DNA from: Chryseobacterium oleae
GTDB lineage: Bacteria > Bacteroidota > Bacteroidia > Flavobacteriales > Weeksellaceae
Assembly (NCBI RefSeq): GCF_900115055.1
Contig: NZ_FOVD01000001.1
Coordinates: 1,054,001 to 1,118,000 of the forward strand
DNA length: 64,000 bases
Direction: 5' to 3'
In this document: one piece after another, positions 45,150-52,928 of the stretch
Position numbering within the stretch: position 1 is the stretch's first letter
How the letters are laid out: every line of letters starts with the position of its first letter
The notes under the pieces: generated by a model
Database searches by the model: none
What the model was told of the DNA's origin: nothing
Seen by the model: the letters and a program-made list of their open reading frames with translations, nothing else
Program-made: the position numbers and the translations under genes

Positions 45150-46052
45150 TTAGTTTTTAGTGATTTCCATGAACCAGTCTTCCAGACCCGCACTGTTTTT
45201 AATTTCGAAAATTTCAGCATCATTCAGGACCAGTTTTTTGATCAGAGACGCAATATTCTCTTTAGACTCAGCTGTAATTTCAATGGTGGATGAGTCAATT
45301 ATTTTAGGGGAGTAGCTTTCCGGAATCTGTACTATAAATTGTGGTGCGTTGTTCAGTCCAATTCTGATGTGGTCATATCGGTAAAGTTCGTTCAGATCTT
45401 TGATGCTTCCTGCAAAACGGATTTCACCATGAGAAATAATGGCAAGATGGGTGATCATTTTTTCAATTTCCTGAAGCAGGTGACTCGAAATAAATATAGT
45501 GACACCTTCATCCCTGTTAAGCTTGATCAGCAGTTCACGCATTTCCAGCATTCCGTTTGGGTCAAGGCCGTTCACCGGTTCATCAAGGATCAGCAGCTCA
45601 GGTTTCCCCAAAAGAGTCATCGCGATGGAAAGGCGCTGTTTCATTCCCAGAGAATATCTTTTCATCTTCATGTGTCTGCTTTCCCAAAGGTCTACAAGAT
45701 GAAGCACCCTTTCACATTCCGGTTCCGGCAGGTTTCTGAGTCTGGAAATAATCAGAAGGTTCTCCCATCCGGAAAGATGGTCATAGAATGCAGCAGTATC
45801 TATAAGACTGCCTATCTTATGGAATCCGTCAGGATAAAGCTCTGCCAGATTTTTATCAAATATTTTAATAGCCCCGGATTCGTCAGGAATACTGCCGATC
45901 AGCATTTTCATTGTCGTAGATTTTCCGGCCCCATTGGCACCCAGAAATCCGAAAATACTTCCTTTCGGAACGGAGAGATTTATATTTTTAAGGACAGGCT
46001 TATTTCTGGAAAATTCAAAATTTAAGTTTTGAATCTGGATTATATTTCCCAT
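45150..46052 (-). CDS. ABC transporter ATP-binding protein, BcrA-like
   Basis: 300 aa from the ATG at 46052 (MGNIIQIQNLNFEF). Walker A GANGAGKST (38-46), signature YSLGMKQRL, Walker B LLILDEPVNGLD and the switch His in ISSHLLQEIEK. The C-terminal part follows the bacitracin/lantibiotic exporter (BcrA) subgroup. It drives the permease-thioredoxin fusion encoded next. Confidence 0.93.
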   Translation of the reverse strand: MGNIIQIQNLNFEFSRNKPVLKNINLSVPKGSIFGFLGANGAGKSTTMKMLIGSIPDESGAIKIFDKNLAELYPDGFHKIGSLIDTAAFYDHLSGWENLLIISRLRNLPEPECERVLHLVDLWESRHMKMKRYSLGMKQRLSIAMTLLGKPELLILDEPVNGLDPNGMLEMRELLIKLNRDEGVTIFISSHLLQEIEKMITHLAIISHGEIRFAGSIKDLNELYRYDHIRIGLNNAPQFIVQIPESYSPKIIDSSTIEITAESKENIASLIKKLVLNDAEIFEIKNSAGLEDWFMEITKN

Positions 46053-46134
46053 AAATGTGTATTTCGTTGGAAGCAAAAATACAAATTAAACAGTAATATG
46101 CAATACAAAGTAGTATGTTTTTAAAAATTATTTC

Positions 46135-46166
46135 AAAAAAAAAGCCTCCAAACTGAATTGAAGGCT
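46135..46166 (-). terminator. Terminator of gldB
   Basis: Minus-strand AGCCT(TC)AA/TT(TGG)AGGCT hairpin followed by eight Ts, 18 bp past the gldB stop. It isolates gldB from the ABC/gldC transcript. Confidence 0.75.
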
Positions 46167-46183
46167 GTTATTTATGGTAATGA

Positions 46184-47167
46184 TTAAGGCTTTTTAGGCT
46201 TATACACCGCTTCATTAAAGATTTTGGTAGCATCGAGTTTTAAAAATTCCTGTAGTTTCGTTTCCGGTTTCTGTCTGAAATAAGCTTTACAGATCTGCCA
46301 TCCGGTAAAAATTCCGATCATAGGAGAAGACTCATTATCAATTTCCGTATAAAACTTTGAGAAAGGTCCGGGAGAAATGAAACGCTCTACCAGTCTTGGA
46401 TCATCTCCGAAGATCAGGTTGCTTTCCACAAAATAATTCCAGATATTGGATTCATTGGCTACCGCCCATTCGTATTGCTTCTTGGTGTAATTCATTTTCA
46501 GATAATCCGGTGTATCAGGAAGGAAAGCATCCTGCAGCATCATGATTTTTCCGTTCAGAATCACTTTATCTATGAATTTCTGGTGATCCGGAGATTCCGT
46601 CACAATATTTTCAGCAAAGATCTGTGAAACTTTCGGAACAATATTCTGAGGATTCATTGATTTCTGAAAATAAAGCTCCAATCCTTTGTAATGGGCATTG
46701 CCATCACCCATAAACCCGGTAATATCTATGAACAGAAGATTTCCTTTTGAATCATAGAAAATAGGATCCTGAGCCATTTGCAACGCTGATGAAAACAGGT
46801 AAACCTTAGGGCTTTTGAACTGTGGGAAATAATACTTCATGTGAGCAAACAGATCCTGAAGTCCTTTCTGAATCTTTGCTTCATCTATTTTTCCGACGGC
46901 TTCTTTATAGATTTTGATCTCTTCCGCATCTGCTCTTCTTTTGCTGAAATCGGCATCAGAAACCGTTCCCTGAAACCATGGAAACTTAGCTTTAAACTGA
47001 TCCAGAGGAATATCCTGGTTATAAAATTCTTTGGAAATATCAGTTACCTCCAATTTTTCCGCAGGTTCTTTTACTTCTACTTTCCATTGGTTTTCGGGCT
47101 CCTTTTTACAAGAATCCAAAGCAAGAACTAAAATAGACGAAACGGCAATAATTCTAAAAATCTTCAT
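46184..47167 (-). CDS. gldB: Gliding motility lipoprotein GldB
   Basis: 327 aa. Lipobox LVLALDSC then KKEPENQWKVE; AHMKYYFPQFKSPKVYLFSS, GLELYFQ, YEWAVANESNIWNYFVE and MIGIFTGWQICKAYF follow the GldB family. GldB is an envelope lipoprotein needed for gliding in flavobacteria. It has its own terminator and is divergent from the LRR gene (55 bp). Confidence 0.9.
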   Translation of the reverse strand: MKIFRIIAVSSILVLALDSCKKEPENQWKVEVKEPAEKLEVTDISKEFYNQDIPLDQFKAKFPWFQGTVSDADFSKRRADAEEIKIYKEAVGKIDEAKIQKGLQDLFAHMKYYFPQFKSPKVYLFSSALQMAQDPIFYDSKGNLLFIDITGFMGDGNAHYKGLELYFQKSMNPQNIVPKVSQIFAENIVTESPDHQKFIDKVILNGKIMMLQDAFLPDTPDYLKMNYTKKQYEWAVANESNIWNYFVESNLIFGDDPRLVERFISPGPFSKFYTEIDNESSPMIGIFTGWQICKAYFRQKPETKLQEFLKLDATKIFNEAVYKPKKP

Positions 47168-47222
47168 TATTTTTACATGAAATTTAAGGACACAAAAATA
47201 AGGATTAAAAACACAATCGGTG

Positions 47223-47861
47223 ATGAAAATTAAAATATTTGCAAGCCTCGGCCTGATTATTTCAGGATTTTATCCTTTCAGTGCCCAAAAACTCAATTTT
47301 AAAGATAAAAACTTTGAAAAAGCTGTAATTGAAAATTTTGACCATAATAAAAACGGCTCAATGGAACAGCTGGAAGCCGACATGGTTACCAATCTGTTTC
47401 TGGTTCAGAAGGGTATACAATCAGCCGACGACATCAAGCTTTTCCCCAATGCAAAAATGATCATGCTGGATGACAATACTATTTCCGGTGTTTCTGTGGC
47501 CAATCTCCCCCGCCTCGAACTTTTTTCCTGCACGGGATGCAAGATGTCTTCATTTAAGGGACAAGGTCTCAAAAGCTTAGCTTCACTGTATCTTGACAAT
47601 AATCTTCTGGAGAATATTTCACTGAAGGAAATGCCAAGAATTGATCAATTAACATTATCTTTAAATCAATTAAAAACCATCGATATCACCTCGCTCAAAA
47701 ACCTGAGAAAACTGAACGTTGAACACAATAAGATCCAAAAACTTGATATCTCCGGAAATCCTACTCTTCAGACATTGAACGTAGGCGGAAATAAAATGAA
47801 GGAAACAGATATTAAGATGGGAACGAAGACCGACGTAACTATTTTTGGAACTGAGCCCTAA
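47223..47861 (+). CDS. Exported leucine-rich-repeat protein
   Basis: 212 aa from the ATG at 47223 (a GTG lies one codon earlier). Signal peptide (MKIKIFASLGLIISGFYPFSAQ); NFDHNKNGSMEQLEADMV is EF-hand-like; residues 75-200 contain about five LRRs of the bacterial short type (LASLYLDNNLLENISL, IDQLTLSLNQLKTIDI, LRKLNVEHNKIQKLDI, LQTLNVGGNKM). No T9SS tail. Likely a periplasmic or surface binding protein. Confidence 0.85.
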   Translation: MKIKIFASLGLIISGFYPFSAQKLNFKDKNFEKAVIENFDHNKNGSMEQLEADMVTNLFLVQKGIQSADDIKLFPNAKMIMLDDNTISGVSVANLPRLELFSCTGCKMSSFKGQGLKSLASLYLDNNLLENISLKEMPRIDQLTLSLNQLKTIDITSLKNLRKLNVEHNKIQKLDISGNPTLQTLNVGGNKMKETDIKMGTKTDVTIFGTEP

Positions 47862-47870
47862 ATTATAACT

Positions 47871-48398
47871 ATGAAAATAGAAACAAAAAGACTGATTTTA
47901 CGAAAACTTGAAGAAACGGATGTTGAAAGAATGTTTCTTCTGGACTCTGATCCGGAAGTGATGAAATACATCGGTGTTCCGGTACTTACAGAACCCAATG
48001 AATCATTAAATGTAATCCGAATGATCCAAAAACAATATGAGGACAACGGTACAGGAAGACTCGCCGTGATTGAAAAAGAAACCGGATTATTTATCGGCTG
48101 GAGCGGACTGAAACTGCTTACTGAGGAAATCAACGGATATAAAAACGTATTAGATCTCGGCTACCGTTATCTGCCAGAATCATGGGGAAAAGGTTATGCA
48201 ATGGAAGCCGCAAAAGCCTCTCTTGATCTTGGATTTATTGATATGAAAGCGGATGTAATTTATGCTCATGCCCATTGTGAAAATAAAGGTTCCAATCATA
48301 TTTTAACAAAATTAGGCTTTGAAAAAACCGGAGAATTCAAGGAACCGGACGGAATCTGTAACTGGTACGAACTCAAACGCAATAACTATCTGCCATAA
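47871..48398 (+). CDS. GNAT-family N-acetyltransferase, RimJ/RimL-like
   Basis: 175 aa. IETKRLILRKLEETDVERMF at the N-terminus and YLPESWGKGYAMEAAKAS, then HAHCENKGSNHILTKLGFE are classical RimJ/RimL-type GNAT elements. Substrate unknown. It ends one base before the next GNAT gene. Confidence 0.9.
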   Translation: MKIETKRLILRKLEETDVERMFLLDSDPEVMKYIGVPVLTEPNESLNVIRMIQKQYEDNGTGRLAVIEKETGLFIGWSGLKLLTEEINGYKNVLDLGYRYLPESWGKGYAMEAAKASLDLGFIDMKADVIYAHAHCENKGSNHILTKLGFEKTGEFKEPDGICNWYELKRNNYLP

Positions 48399-48399
48399 T

Positions 48400-48933
48400 A
48401 TGCTGACGATAAGACAAGAAGAGGAAAAAGACTATCAAAAAGTATTCGGGCTTACGGAAGAAGCTTTCAGAAATATGGAGGAAAGTGACCATCAGGAACA
48501 TTTTCTTGTGGAAAAATTAAGGAAATCTGATGCTTTCATTCCGGAACTATCTCTGGTTGCTGAAACTAAAGAGGGTGAAATCGCAGGTCATATTTTATTC
48601 ACAAAACTTAAAATAGTGAATGGTGACGAAACATTCGAATCACTGGCGCTGGCCCCTGTTTCCGTACGTCCTGAATTTCAGAATCAGGGAATCGGAGGAC
48701 ATCTGATTCTTCGCGGACATTCCATTGCTAAGGAACTGGGCTACCACTCGGTCATCCTGATCGGGCACGAAAATTATTATCCTAAGTTTGGTTACGAAAA
48801 AACCAGTAATTTTGGAATCTCTTTTCCGTTTGAAATTCCTGAGATCAATGGCATGGCGGTTGAACTGACGAAAGACGGATTAAAAAATGTAAAAGGCGTA
48901 GTAAAATACCCTAAAGAATTTGGAATAGAATAG
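48400..48933 (+). CDS. GNAT-family N-acetyltransferase, YhbS-like
   Basis: 177 aa from the ATG at 48400 (MLTIRQEEEKDYQ), one base after the previous stop; the longer frame overlaps that gene. ALAPVSVRPEFQNQGIGGHL is the acetyl-CoA motif and VILIGHENYYPKFGYEKTS the C-terminal YhbS-type motif. Translationally coupled with the preceding acetyltransferase. Substrate unknown. Confidence 0.88.
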   Translation: MLTIRQEEEKDYQKVFGLTEEAFRNMEESDHQEHFLVEKLRKSDAFIPELSLVAETKEGEIAGHILFTKLKIVNGDETFESLALAPVSVRPEFQNQGIGGHLILRGHSIAKELGYHSVILIGHENYYPKFGYEKTSNFGISFPFEIPEINGMAVELTKDGLKNVKGVVKYPKEFGIE

Positions 48934-49211
48934 TAGCTAAGAGAACTTTTAAAATTATATTTTTTATAAACATGAAGAAGTTAAGATGTTTTTGATGTAG
49001 CTAAAGAAAGATTGTTTAAGAATTTGCCGATGGCAAAATGAAGCACATTGCTTAAAATATCGAAGATATGCTTAATCAATCTTTAAAGTTAGGATTCTAA
49101 ATGCCTTAATGTTTGAAAAAAATAACGTTAAGAATTCTTTCAACATGACGAATTAAGAAGAATATTTTCATGTTGAAAACCAGTAAATATAAACACACTA
49201 AAAAATAAACA

Positions 49212-50006
49212 ATGCAGACTCAAAAAGTAACAGATCATATTGTACAGTGGTTAAAAGATTATGCGGTAAAAGCTAAAGTAAACGGATATGTCATCGGAGT
49301 TTCCGGAGGTGTAGATTCCGGTGTGGTTTCTACTCTTGCTGCCATGACAGGCTTAAAAACCCTTCTGATTGAAATGCCGATACGCCAGAAACCGGATCAG
49401 ATAGACCGTGCCTGGGAGCATATGAATGATCTTAAATCCAGGTTTCCTAATGTGGAAGCGATGTCTGTTAACCTTACTCCTGCTTTTGAAGAACTTTATA
49501 AAGCATTTGATGTAAAAGATGATCTGTACCCTAATGAGAAGCTGGCTTTTGCCAATACCAGATCACGTTTGAGAATGCTTACCCTGTATTATTACGGACA
49601 GATCAATGGTCTGCTTGTGTGTGGAACAGGAAATAAAGTGGAAGATTTCGGCATCGGGTTTTATACAAAATACGGTGATGGTGGTGTAGATGTCTCTCCT
49701 ATTGCAGATCTTTACAAAACGGAAGTTTACACGCTGGCAAGATCATTAAATCTGGTTAAAAACATTCAGGAAGCGATTCCTACAGACGGACTTTGGGATG
49801 TGGACAGAACGGATGAACAACAAATTGGAGCTACCTATCCTGAACTAGAAAAAATTCAGAAGGAATACGGAACTAAAACTGCCGATGATTATGAAGGCCG
49901 TGATAAAGAAGTCTTTTTAATTTTCGACAGAATGCACAAAGCAGCTCAACATAAAATCAATCCTATCCCGGTTTGTGATATTCCTGAGGAGTGGAGAGAA
50001 GGCTAA
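49212..50006 (+). CDS. nadE: NAD(+) synthase, ammonia-dependent
   Basis: 264 aa. ATP-pyrophosphatase loop VIGVSGGVDSG, then ANTRSRLRMLTLYYYGQ, VCGTGNKVEDFGIGFYTKYGDGG-type segment (about 135-160) and PTDGLWDVDRTDEQQIGA: the NadE family. It makes NAD from deamido-NAD with ammonia, as no glutaminase domain is present. As I recall, nadE is found near gldB/gldC in other Flavobacteriia. The 280 bp upstream holds only degenerate AT-rich repeats. Confidence 0.95.
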   Translation: MQTQKVTDHIVQWLKDYAVKAKVNGYVIGVSGGVDSGVVSTLAAMTGLKTLLIEMPIRQKPDQIDRAWEHMNDLKSRFPNVEAMSVNLTPAFEELYKAFDVKDDLYPNEKLAFANTRSRLRMLTLYYYGQINGLLVCGTGNKVEDFGIGFYTKYGDGGVDVSPIADLYKTEVYTLARSLNLVKNIQEAIPTDGLWDVDRTDEQQIGATYPELEKIQKEYGTKTADDYEGRDKEVFLIFDRMHKAAQHKINPIPVCDIPEEWREG

Positions 50007-50055
50007 TGCTGAGTTATGAGTTATGAGTTATTAATGATAAGTTATAAGTGTTGAT

Positions 50056-50571
50056 ATGAACGGTAAAATAAGATCGGTATTTTTTATTTGTCTGGGACTT
50101 CTCTTCGGGATGTCTGTGATGTATATCTACAATAATTTTATTGCAGACAAAAAGGGAAATACGGAGATCACAAAAACAGAAGCTTCGAGCAACGGAAACA
50201 TTGCTACTGATTCTCAAAGCACCGGCAGAAATTCTTCGTCTCAGGCTATTGACCAGCTGACAGAGGAAAAAACAGTCATTAATTATCTAAAGCAGAATCA
50301 CAGGCTTCCGGATTATTATATCACTAAAAATGAGGCAAGAAAGCTCGGCTGGAATCCTTCAAAAGGTAATCTCTGCGAAGTGCTACCAGGAAAAGCTATT
50401 GGTGGCGACCACTTCAGCAACCGTGAAAAAAGACTTCCACAGGGTGAAAAATATTTTGAAGCAGATGTCAACTACACCTGTGGAAACCGAAATTCAGACC
50501 GAATCATTTTTACCGGAAATGGTGACGTTTATCTGACTAAAAACCATTACAAGAGCTTTGAGAAACAATAG
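50056..50571 (+). CDS. Barnase-type extracytoplasmic ribonuclease
   Basis: 171 aa. An N-terminal signal anchor (about 5-25), a Ser/Thr/Asn linker to about 65, then a barnase domain: LPDYYITKNEARKLGWNPSK, KAIGGDHFSNREKRLP, FEADVNYTCGNRNSDR, KNHYKSFEK. Catalytic residues of barnase all have counterparts: E135 (E73), R145 (R83), R149 (R87), H164 (H102). Two cysteines absent from barnase, C107 and C142, could form a disulfide. Expected guanyl-preferring RNA cleavage. First gene of a three-gene overlapping operon with an archaemetzincin and a barstar. Confidence 0.92.
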   Translation: MNGKIRSVFFICLGLLFGMSVMYIYNNFIADKKGNTEITKTEASSNGNIATDSQSTGRNSSSQAIDQLTEEKTVINYLKQNHRLPDYYITKNEARKLGWNPSKGNLCEVLPGKAIGGDHFSNREKRLPQGEKYFEADVNYTCGNRNSDRIIFTGNGDVYLTKNHYKSFEKQ

Positions 50572-51181
50572 TCTTTATGGTCTGGTGGCAATGGTATTTC
50601 TGGCATTTTCATGCTCGGAGAAACAGCAGCAACAGCAGCCTGTAAAAAGCACTAAGCCGATGACCATACTGATTCAGCCTTTCAAAGATTTCAGTGCTGA
50701 AAAGGTAAGGAAGACAGCTGAAGGAATCAGGAGAATCTATCCCAATATAGAAATACTGGGGGCTATTGATTTTCCGGACAATGCCTATTATAAGGAAAGA
50801 AACCGTTATCGGGCAGATTCTATCATTAAGTTTCTGGACGGGCGGACAAAAGACGGTTTTGTCACCATTGGCCTGACTTCAAAAGACATCAGCGTCACCA
50901 AAGGAAAAATAAAAGACTACGGAATCATGGGACTGGGTTACAGACCCGGAAAAGCCTGTGTAGCTTCAAAATACAGGCTGGACAAAAAGAATGCGGATGA
51001 GCAGTTCTTTAAAATAGCCATCCACGAACTCGGACATACTCAGGGCCTGAAACACTGCCCGGAAAAAACATGTTTCATGAGGGATGCAGAAGGCGGAAAT
51101 CCCACGGATGAGGAAACCGATTTCTGCCCAAAATGCAAAACTTTTTTAATCAGTAAAAACTGGAAATTTAATTCTATATGA
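50558..51181 (+). CDS. Archaemetzincin-type zinc metalloprotease lipoprotein
   Basis: 207 aa from a TTG at 50558, overlapping the RNase gene by 14 bp; the TTG gives MRNNSLYGLVAMVFLAFSC, a good lipoprotein signal (Cys19), whereas the next in-frame ATG would remove it. Residues 34-207 are archaemetzincin: HELGHTQGLKHC (156-167), then C172-F-M174 and C190-x-x-C193, the second zinc site typical of the family. A Gln-rich spacer follows the lipid anchor. Its stop overlaps the barstar ATG (ATGA). Protease activity is inferred; the substrate is unknown. Confidence 0.88.
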   Translation: MRNNSLYGLVAMVFLAFSCSEKQQQQQPVKSTKPMTILIQPFKDFSAEKVRKTAEGIRRIYPNIEILGAIDFPDNAYYKERNRYRADSIIKFLDGRTKDGFVTIGLTSKDISVTKGKIKDYGIMGLGYRPGKACVASKYRLDKKNADEQFFKIAIHELGHTQGLKHCPEKTCFMRDAEGGNPTDEETDFCPKCKTFLISKNWKFNSI

Positions 51182-51498
51182 AGACAATATATATCGATTT
51201 TACAGACATCGGCGACTACGAAGATTTTTATGCTCAATTAAAGGAAAAAATAACGCTTCCTGACTATTTCGGGGACAATCTGGATGCACTGTCTGATGTG
51301 ATTACAGGAGAACTGGAAATGCCGCTTCACCTTGAATTCGTTAATATGACAGTAGACCAACTGGAGATCTTTGAAGATCTGCTGACCACTCTGGAAGATG
51401 CGGAAGATGAAAGAGAGGATTTCACCTTCACTTATTATCTGGAACAATACGAAGATGATGAAAATGACGATGAGGATGAGCAGGAAGAGGAAAAATAA
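51178..51498 (+). CDS. Barstar-family RNase inhibitor
   Basis: 106 aa. LPDYFGDNLDALSDVITG aligns with the barnase-binding helix of barstar; the two key Asp residues are kept (D36 for D35, D40 for D39) while the contact Trp38 is Ser. EDLLTTLEDAEDERED covers the C-terminal helix. An acidic tail (EDDENDDEDEQEEEK) extends beyond classical barstar. No export signal, so it protects the cytoplasm from the RNase made two genes upstream. Coupled to the metalloprotease gene by a 4-bp overlap. Confidence 0.92.
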   Translation: MKTIYIDFTDIGDYEDFYAQLKEKITLPDYFGDNLDALSDVITGELEMPLHLEFVNMTVDQLEIFEDLLTTLEDAEDEREDFTFTYYLEQYEDDENDDEDEQEEEK

Positions 51499-51615
51499 CC
51501 ATTCTCTCAACTCAAATAGTTTAACTCAATATTATTCTCTTTTTTAGCGGATTTTCAAAATAAAAGATTAATATTTGCAACATAGCAATCTTTAATCTCC
51601 TTGTAAAACCAAACT

Positions 51616-52866
51616 ATGAAAAGAGTACAATTTTCTATGATATTCTTATTGGTGAACTTTGCCTTCATCAATGCGCAAGTAGGTATAAGCAATCCGTCTC
51701 CCGCTTCCACACTGGACATCACTGCAAAGAATGCCACAGGAACTTCTGCTAATACAGATGGATTGCTAGTACCCCGTGTAGACAGGCAGAGGGCGCAAAG
51801 TATGTCTGCCGTTCCAGTATCTACATTGATTTATGTAAACAGTATCACTACAGGAACTCTGGCCGGAACAGCAGCAAATATAAATTCTGTAGGATATTAT
51901 TATTTTAACGGAACCGCCTGGACAAAGCTCGCTACTTCACTGAATATCTATAATTCTGATGGAACCTTAAACGGCCCGCGAACAGTCACCACTAACGGAA
52001 ATCTTTTAACCTTTGTAAACGGAGGCAACAATGTCAAAATAACGACCTCTGCCACTGAAGGTGCCCTGTCTGCCAACGGTTCTTCAAGAGGTTTTTTAAA
52101 TCTGGTGGGAGGCTCTGCGAATATTGATTACTATGTAGAAAACAACGGCATCGCCCAGTTCAATGCTTCCGGAAATTCGACTAAACTCAGCGTAGGTTCT
52201 ACGAATGCAACTCCTCTTGGACTCAAAACAAACAATATTGAAAGACTTACCGTTTTAAGCGGTGGAAATGTAGGGATCGGAACTACATCACCCAATACAA
52301 AACTGGAAGTTTCTTCGGGGACAGCTAATGTTTCTGGTACAACCTTAACTAATCTCAATTCGGCATCTCCTATCAGTACAGGTCAAACCTTAGGCGTTGA
52401 TAACCTTGGAAATGTAATAACAGTGGCCAACCCGACTGCTGCCAGTGTGACAACTGCATCAGTTAACAGTACCACAGGAGCCAGTTTCAATGTGAATGAT
52501 ACCACAGTCACTATGGTGCCGGGAACCTCACAACCAGTCACCATTCCCACTGGCGGAAAAGCTTTGTTCATCAATTTTATGCTGGGAATTGATTACGGGA
52601 GCAATCCTGCTGGAAGTGGTGCATCCTATTATGAAGCAAGATTGTATATAGACGGAGTAGCTACAGACTGCTATATGCGTACTCAGGAATATGGTGCCGG
52701 CGGATTCAGTGCCCAGTTTAGCTTTAATACGGTGAAATTTCTCGCAGCGGGAAATCATACGATAGATGTAAGAATGACAAGAACCTTTAATAATGGGGTG
52801 GCTTCAGGAGCAAATATGGTCTGTTCTCCGATCTCTATGTCATTTAATGCTACTTATTTGAATTAA
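51616..52866 (+). CDS. Secreted tail-fibre-like protein, family A copy 1
   Basis: 416 aa. Signal peptide (MKRVQFSMIFLLVNFAFINAQ), then VGISNPSPASTLDITAKNAT and GLLVPRVDRQRAQSM, an N-terminal module shared with all six paralogues in this region. A central GNVGIGTTSPNTKLEVSSGT is the phage-fibre/S74-associated repeat phrase. The C-terminal about 120 residues form a beta-sandwich-like head (FINFMLGIDYG ... YEARLYIDGVATDCYMRTQE ... AAGNHTIDVRMTRTFNNG) with two conserved Cys. No T9SS tail and no peptidase residues seen. Function unknown; surface fibre or adhesin-like. Confidence 0.8.
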   Translation: MKRVQFSMIFLLVNFAFINAQVGISNPSPASTLDITAKNATGTSANTDGLLVPRVDRQRAQSMSAVPVSTLIYVNSITTGTLAGTAANINSVGYYYFNGTAWTKLATSLNIYNSDGTLNGPRTVTTNGNLLTFVNGGNNVKITTSATEGALSANGSSRGFLNLVGGSANIDYYVENNGIAQFNASGNSTKLSVGSTNATPLGLKTNNIERLTVLSGGNVGIGTTSPNTKLEVSSGTANVSGTTLTNLNSASPISTGQTLGVDNLGNVITVANPTAASVTTASVNSTTGASFNVNDTTVTMVPGTSQPVTIPTGGKALFINFMLGIDYGSNPAGSGASYYEARLYIDGVATDCYMRTQEYGAGGFSAQFSFNTVKFLAAGNHTIDVRMTRTFNNGVASGANMVCSPISMSFNATYLN

Positions 52867-52928
52867 TTTAGATAACATCAGCACAGTTTCTACTGTAAAA
52901 AATGAATTTTCATCTTAAAAAATTTCCC

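Noticed and set aside
45339..46025. 228-aa plus-strand frame opposite the ABC ATPase
   Set aside because: Antisense shadow of a gene with intact Walker A, signature and Walker B motifs.
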